Positions 48,002-59,754 of a stretch of 64,000 nucleotides of DNA are shown one piece after another (within the stretch, counting starts at the first letter, position 1; each line of letters starts with the position of its first letter). The stretch is from Phascolarctos cinereus (Eukaryota > Chordata > Mammalia > Diprotodontia > Phascolarctidae): positions 1,091,001 through 1,155,000 of the forward strand of contig NW_018344106.1 in NCBI RefSeq assembly GCF_002099425.1, given 5' to 3'. Made by a program: the position numbers and the translations under genes. Under the pieces are notes generated by a model that had not been told where the DNA came from, did not search any database, and saw nothing but the letters and a program-made list of their open reading frames with translations.

Positions 48002-49228
48002 AGACACTTATTAAGATTGAACTGTTTACATTCCTGCATGGAAAGATGTTATTTGTAACTCAGAACTTTGTCAGTATTATGGTAGTTGAAGAAAAAAATT
48101 ATATGTATGTATATATATATATAGATAGATAGATAGATAGAGGGCACAGGATGAGTTGAAGATTAAGGGGTCATATCTGGAGAATAAAATTAAGGGATGA
48201 GAGAGGATGATACTCAGGAGAAGAAAGGGAGAGGTAGAATGGGGTAAATTATCTCACAAAAAAAAACAAAGAAAAGTCTCTCACAGTGGAGGGGAAACAG
48301 GGAAGGTGAGAGGGAATGAGGAATCTTATTCTCATAGGATTTGGCTTAAGGAGAATAACATACACATTCAATTGGGTATGGAAATCTGTCTTACCCTACA
48401 GGAAAATAGGGGGAGAAGGGGACAAGAGAGCAGGGGGATGATAGAGAGGAGGGCAGATTGGGAAAGGGGTAATCAGAAGAAATACTTCTGAGGAGGGACA
48501 GGGTCAAAAAAAGAATGAATAAATGGAGGGCAGGATAGGATTAGGGAATAGAGCTAGTTTTTTACAACAGGTCTACTATGGAAGTGTTTGCATAACTGCA
48601 CATGTATAACCTATATTGAGTTGCTTGCCTTTTCAATGAGGGTGGGTGGGGAGGGAGGAAGAGAAAAATTTGAAACCTAAAGTTTTAAAAACATATGTTT
48701 AAAAAAATGTTTTCACATGCTACTGGGAAATAAGAAATACAGGAAATGGGGTACAGAAGTCTATCCTGCCTACAGGAAAATAGAAGGGGAAGGGGATAAG
48801 AGAAGGGGGGAGAGATAGAAGAGAGGACAGACTAGGGGAAGGGATATTCAGAATGCATGCCATCTTGGGGTGGGGAGAGGGGGGAGATGGGGCAAAAATT
48901 TGGAACTCAAAAACTTGTGGAAGTGAATGTTGAAAACTAAAAATAAATAAATTTATATTAAAAAGAAAAAAGGGCCGGGAAAGGGTTCCTGTAGAGGGTG
49001 GGATTTTAGTTGGGACTTAAAGGAAACCAGGGAGGTGAGTAATGGGAGCATAGGAGAGAGAGCATTCCAGAATCAGGGGCAGCTAGAGGAAAATGCCCAT
49101 ATTGGAGAAATGGAGGCTTTTGTTTGCAGAGCAGCCAGGAGGGTGGGACACTGGAGCAGAGCGCATGAAAGGAAGCAAAGGGCAAGAAGCTGGAAAGGGA
49201 GGAGGGGGCAGGTTATGAAGGGCTTTGA

Positions 49229-50385
49229 ATGACGTCTAGGCTCTTTTTTTTTTTCATCGTGGCTTTCAGCTAGTCCAATAATTTTAAAATTATCTCTCCT
49301 GGATCTATTTTCCAGGTCAGTTGTTTTCCAATGAGATATTTCACTTTGTTTTCTATTTTTTCATTCTTTTGGATTTGTTTCACAGTGTCTTGATTTCTCA
49401 TAAAGTCACTAGCTTCCAATTGCTTTATTCTAATTTCTAAGGAAGTATTTTCTTCAGTGAGCTTTTGGACTCCCTTTTCCATCCGGCCAATTTTGCTTTT
49501 TAGGGCATTCTTCTCCTCATTAGCTTTTTGGACCTCTTTTGCCATTTGGATTAGGCTATTTTTTAAGGTGTTATTATCTTCAGTATTTTTTTTGGGGGGG
49601 AGGTCTCCTTTAGCAAGCTGTTGACTTGTTTTTCATGATTTTCTTGCATCACTCTGATTTCTCTTCCCAGTTTTTCCTCTATTCCTCTTACTTGCTTCTC
49701 AAAATCCTTTTTGAGCTCTTCCATGGCCTGGGACTGATTCATATTTTTCTTGGAGGCTTTGGATGTAGGAGCTTTGACCTTGTTGTCTTCTTCTGGTTGT
49801 ATGTTTTGATCTTTGCTACCAAAAAAAGATTCTGTGGTCTGACACTTCTTGAGAGGTTTGCTCATGATCCCAGCCAATTACTTGAGTTATAAACTCTTTG
49901 TTAAGGTAGGAGTCTGCTTCCAATGTGGAGAATGTACTGTTCCAAGCTTCGGGGGTTTGTACAGCTGTTTTCAGAGATACTTGTAGGGACCTGTAAATTT
50001 TCAGTTCTTCCAAGGTGGTATGATAAGGGGTGAGGTGTTTACTCCTTTCCTGGCCTGTGCTCTGGTCTATGAGTGACCACAAGCACTCTTTTCTGTCTTG
50101 GAACTGTGAGGAGGAGTTTTTCTGTACAACCACTACAAACTCCACCCCACCAGCGTCCTCCTTGCCCCAGGATCGACACCCAGAACTGTGACCCAGATCC
50201 AAGCACGGGCAAAGCAAGAGATTCCTGCCTCAGCAAAAAGATCCCTGAAATCCCCCCTCTGATCAACCACCTGATACCCCCTCAGTCTATGGGCCGGAAG
50301 CTCAGGAAGCAGCCACCACCCCAGGGACACGCTGGAGAACTGAGGCTGAGACCTAGCTTCTCTCACAGCAGAGGAGAGAAGGGGA
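49229..50385 (-). mobile_element. L1/HAL1 fragment: 5' region and ORF1 start, truncated at both ends
   Basis: Minus strand carries MSKPLKKCQTTESFFG, the same coiled coil as the HAL1 (MEELKKDFEKQVRGIEEKLG), and upstream 5' sequence homologous to that at 46400-46880. It stops inside ORF1 at 'gagcctagacgtcat' without a tail, so the 3' half is missing. It lies in opposite orientation about 250 bases from the HAL1 end, within the same host repeat. Confidence 0.75.
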
Positions 50386-50399
50386 TGTGTCCAAGGGCC

Positions 50400-50525
50400 T
50401 GCAGAGGTGAAATTGACCAGAGACTCTGCAGGGGTGAAATGGACCAGAGGTGCTTGGGGGGGGGGGGCAGGGCGCAAGCCCACAGAGTTGAAATGGATCA
50501 GAGATGTAGTAGAGTTGAAACTGAC
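50400..50525 (+). repeat. Short tandem array with 'gaaatggaccagag' core, 4 copies
   Basis: 'ggtgaaattgaccagagac', 'ggtgaaatggaccagaggt', 'gttgaaatggatcagagat' and 'gttgaaactgacaaacc' follow one another with spacings of about 30-60 bases, one spacer expanded by a G-run at 50457-50467. The translated frame repeats G-E-M-D-Q-R-C. Confidence 0.7.
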
Positions 50526-50540
50526 AAACCTTAGCACCAC

Positions 50541-51475
50541 ATTTGATTGGGGGTGAGAGACAGTGAGAAGTCCAGGGTGACTCCTGGTCTGTTGTTCTCC
50601 GGGACTGTGAGGGAACGGGTACCCTAGACAGTAATAGGGAAGGTAGAAAGAGGGGAGAGTTTAGGGGGAAAGAGAATGGTTCCATTTTGGACTTGCTTAA
50701 TTTAAAATATGTACTGGCTATCCATGGTTCAAGATGTCTAAGAGCCAAATTGGAAGTCAGCAGAAAGACTGGGGCAGGAAAGGTAGATTTGAGAATTACC
50801 AGTGTAGAGAAGGTAATTAAATTCATGGGAGCTGATGAGACCTCCAAGTGAAGTGGTATAGAAGGAGAAAAGAAGAGGACCCAGGACAAACCCTGAGGGC
50901 TACCTATAGTTAGAGATTGTGATCTGGAAGAAGATACAGCAAAGGAGACAGAGGAGGAGTGGTCAGAGAGTGGGGAGGAGGATAACCAGGAAGAAAAGGA
51001 GGATGTCCTGAAAACCCACAAAGAAGATACTATCTAGGAGGAGAGAGTGACCAACAGTGTCCAAGGCTGCAGAGAGGCCAAGGAGAACGAGGATTGTGAA
51101 AAGGCCATTGGATTTCATGATTAAGATATCATTGGTAATGTTGGAGAGAGTGGCTTTGGTAGAATGATAAGGTCAAAAGCCAGAATGTAAGGGAGTGAGT
51201 GGGAACAGTGAGAGGAAAGACAGGGGAGGCCCCTATTGCAGAAAAATTTAGGTACAAAGGGCAGAAGAGACACAGGACAATAGTTAGCAGGGGGTGGAAA
51301 AATCCAAGAGAGGGTTTTATCAGCATGGGGGAGACTCAGGCATGTTTGTGGGCTGTAGGGAAGGAGCCAGTGGAGGGAGAGATGGAAGGTAAGTGAAAGT
51401 GGGGCTGACAGAGGGAGCAATCTGCTGGAGGAGACACGATGGAAGGAGATCACTTGTGCAGGTAGAGGCTGGCCT
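50541..51475 (+). repeat. Downstream part of an old purine-rich dispersed repeat
   Basis: 'aagtccagggtgactcctgg', 'gacctccaagtgaagtggta', 'agtgaccaacagtgtccaag', 'gctgcagagaggccaaggag' and 'aaggccattggatttcatga' recur in many mammalian genomes as one interspersed repeat. The 222-codon minus-strand frame at 50353-51021 is an accident of this element. Confidence 0.6.
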
Positions 51476-52709
51476 TGATCAAGAGTAAGGCCGCTTCATC
51501 CTGTGATACAGGGGAGAAGCAGAACAGAAAGGCAGAGGGTGTCTGAGGAAGCCTCAAAGGCCAAGGCTAGGGTTCTCAGATTCAGTCTCATGCCTATTGC
51601 CTGGCAGGGAGCTGCTCCTTTCTGAGCATCCTTTGGGGTCAAGCTTCAGGGCCCCCTCCTTTCTGCCCATGGCCTCTCCTGATTCCCCCCAAAATTATTT
51701 TAGATGTGTATAGTTTTTCCTGGTAGAATGGAACCTCCTTGAGGGCAGAGACAGTGTCATTTTTGTTGGTGCATCCTTAACCCCTGGGCCATTTCCCCTT
51801 GACCTTTGATTTCTTCTGAGTGGGAAACTTCTGCTGGGAAAATTTGCCCTGCTCCCAGCTCAGACCCATCATCCTGGGGAGCTGGGGCCCTCTTCTGCAT
51901 CCCACCCACTGCCAGCTCACTGCCCCTGGAAGGACGGGCAGGCTAGCCTATAGGAAGTGCCTGGGCACCCTGAGACAGCAGCAAAAGGCAGGGGATACAC
52001 CCACTACTCTAGGACCCTGAAGGGGACTGTCCAGGGCCCTGAGGCAAAGAACCCAGTGGCCTCCCAGACCACCAGCTCCACTGCTAGCCTGGCCTCTGAA
52101 GCTATCATTCAGGGCAACAGCCCTTGTGGAGATGATGTAACTTGGGCATTGTTTTGCTGGGTGCTGGGTGCTGTAGCCACCAAAGCTCCTGGAGACCCAC
52201 TAAAGCAACGTCTGCCACCCAAGTACTCGGCCCTGTCCAGGAGCTCAGTGTCAGAAACAGATAAGGTTTTATCAGTGGAAATGACAGAAGAGACCTGACC
52301 ACGGGCCTCACTGCTGCCCCCTAAACGCTACCAGGCTACCTTGCTCCTGGACCGGACCTGCCGCTGAACCCTTGTCTGTGTGGCTCCCCCTTAGACCATA
52401 AGTTCCTTAAGAGCAGGGACTGCCCCCTTGTCTGTTTGGGCCCCAGTGCTGAGCACACAGTAAGTGCTCAGTCAATGTTTTTTCATCTATTCATTCATTC
52501 ATTCAAATGCTCTGTAACTTACAGTCTTTTAGGGTTGCCAAGAGCCCTGAGAGGTATAAGTGACTTGATCAGGGTCCTACAACGAGGATGTGCTACAGGC
52601 TTCACTTGAACCCAAATTCTCCTGGCTCCAAAACTCTCTCTTCACCTTGCAACATAGCCTGGCCCCTAGTGGAAATGCCTGGGGATTTTTTGTTTGTTGT
52701 CCAAGCATT

Positions 52710-52710
<1 letters not shown>
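51476..52710. other. Intergenic sequence with two L2 3' ends
   Basis: L2 tails at about 51660-51790 ('ctccttgagggcagagacag') and 52384-52505 ('aagttccttaagagcaggga', 'cacacagtaagtgctcagtc'). No exon is supported between them. Confidence 0.6.

Positions 52711-52714
<4 letters not shown>

Positions 52715-52761
<47 letters not shown>
52715..52761. repeat. (CT)n microsatellite
   Basis: Almost pure CT repeat with a single TT interruption. Confidence 0.95.
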
Positions 52762-53340
52762 GAAAGTCACCTGGGCCTCTGTGGAGGATGGGCTGGAGAG
52801 GGAAGAGATTGGAGGCAAGAAGACCAGCCAGGCCCTTGCTTGGATATGACCCAGCCACGATGGGTTAGGGGAGTTTTCACTCACCCTCCAATTAGGAAAG
52901 CTCAGTCCCAGGGCAAAGTCCCAGACTGAGTGAGTCCATTAACTGGATGGGGGTGGGGGGAGTTGAAGGAGGAGAGCTAAAAGTGGGGTCTTTGAGCTTC
53001 CCATCAGGCTTAGGAGGGTAGAAGGCCCGGCCAGAGGCAGGGCAGGCTGTCTGGAGCAGAGAGTGGTCCACAGGGCCAGAACCACAGAGCTCTCAGGAGG
53101 AGGAGGGCTGGGAAAAGGCCCCTGGCCTGGGCAGTTTCAAGATCTCTGAGGGAGCCAGCATGGCAGAGTGGAGGTCAGATGTGAGACTGCAAGGGTCTGA
53201 GGATCAAGGGGGACAGGAGGCATCGGAGCCCCCCATTTTGTAAGGGTTAAGAGGTGAAATGAGGGAGAAATTGAGGATGGCAGCTGTGGGGGATGGTAGG
53301 GTCAGTTTGTAGGAGCTGGAATAAAAGAAGAAAGAGCGGT

Positions 53341-53590
53341 TCGGGGCAGGGAGGGACAAAGACAGAGACAGAGAAGGAGGGAGGGAGAGAGAAAGAGAGA
53401 AGGGAGAGAAAGAGAGAGGAGAGAGAGAGAGAGAAACAGAGAGAGAGAGGAGACAGAGACAGAGAGAGGGGAGAAGGGGGGAAGAGAGAGGGAGAGACAG
53501 AGACATACAGATAGGAGGAAGAGAGAGACAGAGAAGGAGGAAGGGAGAGAGAAATAACTTCTGGGGGAGAGGGGCAGGGTGGGAGCGAAA
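53341..53590 (+). repeat. Purine-only tract, about 250 bases
   Basis: AG-rich strand ('gagagagagagagaaacaga', 'gggagaaggggggaagagag') with only scattered C or T. Ser/Leu-rich minus-strand frames here are artefacts. Confidence 0.9.
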
Positions 53591-53879
53591 GGCACTGTGA
53601 GAAGGGCCCCTTAGAGCAGTGGATGGGGAAGATGCAGAAGGCTGGGGAAGAGGAAGAGAGTAGGGAGATGAGAGTCCATGTTACCAATGGCCTAGGTTTT
53701 CTCTGGAAAACAGGAGATGAGGTCATCTGCTGAGGGGGAGTGGAGGCAGGTGGGGATTTTGAGGAGAGAGAGGCTGAGGTTTGGAACATTACTGGCGGAG
53801 GAGGGACGCACGGTCAATCCGGTATGAACAAATGGATGACCATAAAGGAGTGGCAGCCCTCTGGAGGTTACACCACACA

Positions 53880-54290
53880 TGTCTGCACAGTTTCGTGCCT
53901 GGCACCTAGTTGGTGCTTAATAAATACTTCTGGAATGAATTGATGGATTGATTTTGTGCCTTGGGCGACTTGGGAGATGAGGTCTGAGTGCTGGGGCGTG
54001 TCTGAGCTCCTGGTGCCAAGAGGAGGGGCAGTGGGGAGCAGCAGTGGGAGGCCGAGCCTTGGCCCTGACTCTGTCTGGCCTCTCCTGCCTGGAGATGGGC
54101 CACTGTGGCATTGCCACAGCCTCCATCACTTTGTCAAGTCTAGACCAGCAGCCCAATGATCAATCATTTGTACTGCCGTTTTTCCAAGACATACATACTC
54201 ATCCTGAAAATTGAGCCATCCCTCCTGAGTTGGTTTGAGCTGGCCAGCCTCCCCCCCCCCCCAGAGACACATACTGGGCTCCATAGTGGG

Positions 54291-54334
<44 letters not shown>

Positions 54335-54790
54335 TCTTGTGTCTCCCTACATGCTTACATGCCTCTTTCATATGCCTGTAGGAATATCTGTGGTAAATTC
54401 TGGGCTCTCTTGTCCAGTGTCACTTAGGAAATTGGAGGGGCCTGGACCTCTGAGGGTGCTGTGGCCCCAAACCATCTGGAACTGCCCCATTCTCCCCAGT
54501 GATGAGCCCCTCCACCCCACCCCCGGGGCTTCTAGTTGGAGAATGGGCCCAGGCTGGCTGCCCCTCCTCCCCCTCCCAGCTCTGCTTCCCACTTTTCCAT
54601 TTTGATGCTGTGCTCCAGGCCAGTATTTCTTCCTTTATCTTCTTTCATTAATTAATTAATCAACTGATTCATTGTTGGAAGAAAGTTGAAAGAAAACACA
54701 TCTTCAGGGGTCAGCTCCCTAAGGGCAGGGCCTGGGGTTTTTGCTGGTATATGTCCCCTCAGCACAGTGCTGGGCACATAGGGTTAGGGG
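53880..54790. other. Intergenic sequence with L2/MIR tails and a (GT)n at 54290-54334
   Basis: L2-type ends near 53890-53945 ('cttaataaatacttctgg') and 54715-54785 ('gctccctaagggcagggcct'). The GT run is about 45 bases. No gene is supported. Confidence 0.6.
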
Positions 54791-55494
54791 CAGCACAGAG
54801 ATGCCTGCTCAGGGGGCTGAGGTGTGGCCTGGCCAGTGATGCTCCTTGCCTGCCCTGCTTCTCCTCTGATCTCCTTGGGTAATTAAAAGTTGGCCGAGTG
54901 CATTGTGGGGGGGAGGGGGAATGGTTGTGGCAAGTGGGAGTTTGGGGCACTTCTCGCCAGGGTTTTTATTAATATGTCAGGATGGCTTCCTTCTGTTTGA
55001 TTAATGAATGATAATGGCTTCTTAGGCCTTGCCCATTATCTCCTCTAGACCTTGGCACATAGGGAGGGCCAGCAAGTCCGTGCTCATTTACAGGTCGGAA
55101 GTGTAACCTTGGGCTGCTGGGGGGGAGGGGAGCCCTGAGAGCTTGTCTGGGGGCCTTTTGGGGGGGGCTTTGCACAACCTAGGCATCCTCCCAAAGGTGA
55201 AGGGTGCCTGGCAGTGGGAGCCCACATAGCTGGGTCCTTGCAGCCAAGCCCATAGCCCCCTCTGCTATTCCCAGCTCACCCTTTTTCCGTTCAGAGGGTG
55301 CTGAGCTTCTAGCCTTTCTTCCAGGTTCCTGACTTCATCCCAGGATACTGCTAGGGACAGTTGCTGTGTCTGTTCCCTTCTGGGTCCTGCAGCTGTCAGG
55401 CTTCCTGGCTCCTTGGGGCTCATGGGTGAAGGCTGGCAGGCAGAGCCAGGCTGGCATCATCGGCTGTCCATACCACCACGCTCCTTTCAAGCCT

Positions 55495-55605
55495 CGTCTC
55501 CCCCCTTAGACTGGCAGCTCCTTGAGGGCAGGCCTGTCTTCTGCTTTTCCTCGTGGCCCCAGTGTTCAGTCCAGGGCCGGCACATAGGAGTAGGCGCTGT
55601 TAGTC
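55495..55605 (+). repeat. L2 LINE 3' fragment
   Basis: 'gactggcagctccttgaggg' followed by 'ggccggcacataggagtagg'. Confidence 0.65.
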
Positions 55606-55759
55606 GGTGCTCCTCCACTGACTGGCTGGCGGCTGCTTCCTCTACCGAGTTCAGGCCCAGGGCCTCAGATGGGTGTGATGGACCTAAATGCTTTGCAGCC
55701 CTGAAAGCTTTCAGGGAGGGGCCCCTGCTAAATGAAGCTACTGAAAAAGGGGGGAAATG

Positions 55760-56000
55760 ATGGGAAAGAGCTCTGGGGCCTCCTGGGACCACAAGCCGCA
55801 GCCGCAGCAGCAGCCGCAGCTGCCTTGTCCCTCCTCCAGCATCCCACAGCCCCCCTCCTTAGGGCAGTACTTAAGCCCCGGCACCATCGGCTGCAGCTCC
55901 AGCTCGTCTGGGAAGCAAGGGGACCTCGGGCCTGGGCCAGGTGGTCAGAGAGGGGCCGAGTCCCTGGGAAATGCCGGCACTCCTGCAGGTGGCCGCCGAG
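55760..56000 (+). other. Candidate TRPV1 5' untranslated exon or promoter-proximal sequence
   Basis: A locally CpG/CAG-rich stretch ('cgcagccgcagcagcagccg') ends in GGCCGCCGAG followed by consensus donor GTGAGT at 56001. It lies 5.4 kb upstream of the TRPV1 start-codon exon on the same strand, where a non-coding first exon would be expected. The start of the exon cannot be fixed. It could also be chance. Confidence 0.3.
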
Positions 56001-56006
56001 GTGAGT

Positions 56007-59000
56007 CCGGCCCTGTTTTGTGCTCCAGAGTGATGGGTGGGGGATTTAGGGCTGCGGAGGGCTATGCGCTGGGCCTGTCAGGAGGCCCTTGGGATCATCT
56101 CCTGGGAGGGTGTGGGGTTTGCTGGTCCTAAGAGGGGGGAGGAGAGGAGCCAAGTGGAGTCTGCCTGAGTGTGCAGTCTTGCTTCAGACAAAACTCCAGG
56201 GAAGCAGCCCCCAAAGGAGAGGGGGCAAGGATAGGGCTTGGACGGTGGTGCCCCCAAATGAGGACTGTGGTCCCTGCTCAGCTCCCCGGCTCTTCCTCCC
56301 CAGCTACACCGCCCATGGGGTCATCCTGAGGCAGCACCTTCAGAAGGGTCCCCTCCCAGCAGAAATGCTCTAAGGTGGAGGCCTGGGGCTTCTTGGAATG
56401 CACGCCAGCATCCAGGGCCCCTCTGACCAGAAATATTGAGGCCCTCTGAGGGAAGGCTAAGCCCTAAGGGCCCAGGGTGGCCACGGCAGCCACAGGTGGT
56501 ACTCATCTGGAGGCCAGCTCCTGCTCTTCCCTTGTCCAGGCAACCTGGCTGGGTCTCAAGCACCTCAGCTGTGCCAGACTTGGGCACCCACAGACACCCC
56601 GATGCTGTCTCCACTAAGCCTGGCTTGAGAAGCCAGATGACCACCCCGTTGTTCAAGGAGGAGGAGAGGGAGAGGGGGAGAGAGAGGTGAGAGGAGGAGG
56701 AGAGGGGGCGGAGGGGTGCTCCAGCACAGCAGCCCCTTTGAGAAGGTGGAGAGAGGTCAGAGGTGCAGCAATGGTGATCGTGGGGAAGTGAGACTGTCTG
56801 GCATGGGAGGCCGGGTTCAAGACCAGGTGGCAGGCAGCACCGGGTTAGAGTCAGCTATCTGGCTTCGAATCCCAGCCCTGCAGCATGCAAGTTCTTCGAC
56901 CCAGGGCTGCCCTGCCCTCTCTGGGTCTCAGTGTCCGACCAGGCGATGTCGGGTGCTAAAATTCTATGGGCAAGGTGCTGGCTGCTCCCTCCCCTCTCCT
57001 AGCCTGGCTTCTGCTCTGACTCCAGGGTCTCCGCCCCCCACCCCGCCACTTCTTGTAGGTGATTTTCCGAGAGGTGGGGCTGTGCAGAGCACTAGGCCCT
57101 AGTCAGGCTGTTTCTAGGCTGGTTAGCGATCTGGGAGAAAAGCTCTGGCCCCCAAGACCTGACTGGGGCAGGAGCCTGGCCTGGAGGATGACTGCCTGCT
57201 GCTTTAGAGGGTAGCCAAGAATGTCCTGGCTGTTAAAAGCCCTTTCATGGCCGCAGGGAGGCTTAAATCCTCACTTCCTGGGGCTCCAGGTGTCCTGTGG
57301 AATGACACTTTGGAGAGGTACAGGGAGGGAGCCCTGAGCCCCGGCAGGCCATGGCCCTCCCGCTGCCAGCCTCCACCCCCCCCCCCCATGCTAGCTTGCT
57401 GCTCTAGCTGTCTTTGAGTGGGAAGGTCAGGACCCCTGGGGAGGGGTGGAGCTGGGGTGTGCAGGGCCATGATGGGGAGGCTTTTCCAGGGTCAGATTAC
57501 CATGAGTGTGCAGGACCTGGGAGGGAATCTGACTCTGCCCTAACTACCTGTGAGACTTTGGGCAGGTATCATGACCTCCTCAAGCCTCAGTTTCTCCCTC
57601 TGTAAAATGAGGGCATTGGATCAGATGACCAGTAAGCTTCCTTCAGGTTCCAGGTTTAGGTCCCGCCATGATGCTTCTGTTTTTGCTTTGGTTTGGGTCT
57701 ACCTTGTAATTTCATTGATTTAGGGAACTCCCAATGAGGACTTATCAAAGCTGGTCAGAGCCCCTCGCCTGGGCCAACCCCTCTCCTGGGGCTCTGAGCT
57801 TTGGCCTGGCAAGACAAGGCAGCAAGTGCTGGGGGGGGGGGGACCTAAAGGACGCTCAAACCCCGGGCTCTGGACCCTGCATTGCCCTAAGAGGCTGCAT
57901 TGTGCACAGCACAATTAATAGGAGTTTGTTTCCAGGACCCACATCTGAGTCTGAGGGCTTGTTGTCCCCAAATTGGCAGACCTAGGGACAAAAGCTAAAG
58001 GCAGTTTTGGTGTGCGCTGCTCCCCTCTCCTTCCTGCCTCTTCAGTCCCTCCCAAAAGCTCTCTCTGAAGGCTCAGTGAGGATTGGGGAGCTCAGAAACT
58101 GCCGTTTGCAATGTTCTGGACACGAACCCTGACAAGTCTCTGCTTGCATACCTTCAGAGATGGAGAACTCATTATCTTTTGAAGCAATCCATTTTACATC
58201 ATTCACTTCTTCAAATACCAAAAATCTTTCTTTAGTTCAAAGGTTTGAATACTTTAATTTTGTTAATCAAAATATTTCCAAGGCAGACCTCACCCATTAA
58301 ACCCTGACCTCCTCTCCTGGACAAGAGTCCATACTAGCTGGGCTGAAGGAGCCCTCTGTGGCTGAGGGTCCACACTTCAGACACCTTCTCGGGGCCTTCC
58401 TCTGTGGCTCCCTCAAATTCACCTGGTCTTCTGGGTTCAGCCTCAGGGCAAATCTGCCAGAGTACTTGGATTCTTTGAAGGAAGGAAGGAGGCACAGGAT
58501 GTCTCTGCACCTGCCTGTTTGCAGACCCTGAGATGGTGCTGTTACATGCTGACTGCCCACTGAAAGCCCTCCCAGTTCTGCACCAGCTCGGGCCTCCGGG
58601 ATGGGCCTAGCCTGGCCAGGTTTGGTCATTGCTAGGCCGTTGGTCTTCAGGCGAAGAGGGTTTGTGGCTGGAACAGCTCATGCAAACATTCTGCCCAGAG
58701 ATGAAAAGCGCATGTGGTCATGATGTCCATGTTGGGAGGTGGTGGCCCAGCTGGGCTCTGACCACACCATTAGTGCTGTGGCCAGCCTCGCTCAGTTCCA
58801 AGGCCACATTTTAGCTAGGCTGTAGATTGGTCGCTGGAGAATGTCCAGAGGAGGGCAGCCAGGGTGGGGAAGGGCCTGCTTTTAAAGCTCAGGAGCTTTG
58901 GAGAAAGGTTTTTGTGCCTCAGGGGAGGCAGTGGATGGAAAAAACCCCAAATGCCAAACTCATACCCAAGGTGCTGCCAAAGGCCAAGCCTCCTCCCAGC

Positions 59001-59300
59001 CTCTGGGAGTGTCACACAGTTTGGCCCCTTCCACCTCGGAAACTCAGTGATGCTTTCTTTGAGGGACAGAGCATCTAGCCTGAGTTCTGGGCAGAGCTGG
59101 ACCGGCAGTCCTGGCTTCCTCCTTCCTAGCCGGGGCTCTGGCTACCACTGCCCCTTTGCCTGGTATCCCTAGTTCTCTGCCTAAGCCACAGCTTGTGTTT
59201 AGTTTGAATAGAAGATCTCCCCCTCTCTAGCTGGCAGCCAGCACCAACTGATGAAACAAAGGGATCATCTGGGTATGTCTGAGAACTTGGTTCTCCATGC
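56007..59300. other. Presumed TRPV1 5' intron or upstream region
   Basis: No coding exon recognised. A MIR-like piece lies at about 57540-57665 ('tgagactttgggcaggtatc', 'cagtttctccctctgtaaaa'). Confidence 0.5.
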
Positions 59301-59680
59301 AGGATACTCATTTCCCACCTCCACACCTTTGCATTGGCTGGCCCTCGGTTTGGAACTCAGTCTCTGAAGTTCTCTGCCCCCAGAGTTCTGAGCTTCCCTC
59401 AAGGCTCAGCTTGGCTGCCTCCTCCAAGAGGCCTTTCCCATCTCCCTGATGGTTACTGCCTCACTCTTTCCCTCTCTACTGCACCCCACCCCACTCCCAT
59501 TCAAATTACTTGTCATTTCCTTTTTTATTTTTTATAAATTATATGGGTGGCTTCTCTGTAGAACACAAATTACTTGAGGGCAGAGGTGGTTTCATTTCTT
59601 TGTATCCCTACACCTAGAAGAGTGACTTTCATAGAGCAGGTGCTTAATGAATGCTTATAGGATGGATGAATGCATGGATG
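59300..59680 (+). repeat. L2 LINE, 3' end, well preserved
   Basis: 'ttccctcaaggctcagcttg', 'aagaggcctttcccatctcc', 'ttacttgagggcagaggtgg' and 'gcaggtgcttaatgaatgct' occur in L2 order. Confidence 0.85.
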
Positions 59681-59754
59681 GACAGAAAAGCCCCCTGGGA
59701 TTATAGTTCAGAGGATACCAGCTCCAGAGCTGGAAGATACTTGAGAAGGCCTGG

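Larger units (their letters stand above)
41497..48969 (+). mobile_element. HAL1-like (half-L1) retrotransposon, near full length, itself split by an ERV
   Basis: L1-type 5' UTR start (GGGGCGGAGCCAAGATGGCG), continued after the ERV as 'cacaaaaagacagagtgaaa' and 'ccagcccaagacaacctgga', then ORF1, then a 3' UTR and an A-rich tail ending at 48969. It is flanked by an exact 11-base target duplication (AAGGGCCGGGA, 41486-41496 and 48970-48980). Without the ERV it is about 2.9 kb. There is no trace of ORF2 (endonuclease or reverse transcriptase), so it matches the HAL1 plan: ORF1 only, moved by L1 enzymes. A TA/GATA microsatellite lies at 48100-48141. Confidence 0.8.
41289..49228 (+). repeat. Old dispersed repeat split by a HAL1-like insertion
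   Basis: The left part (41289-41496) runs 'agtgcctactatgtgccagg', 'gtccctgccctcgaggagtt', 'gtaggataaatacagagg' up to 'aagggccggga'. The right part (48970-49228) resumes at 'aagggccggga' and continues 'ttagttgggacttaaaggaa', 'gagagagcattccagaatca', 'caggttatgaagggctttga'. Together they make one normal copy of the family seen at 3241 and 30918. Confidence 0.8.

Noticed and set aside
50353-51021. 222-codon minus-strand frame
   Set aside because: It lies in an old interspersed repeat with purine-rich sense strand; the Ser/Leu/Pro-rich translation has no family features.
53247-53789. Long Ser/Leu-rich minus-strand frames
   Set aside because: They are translations of the purine tract, not proteins.
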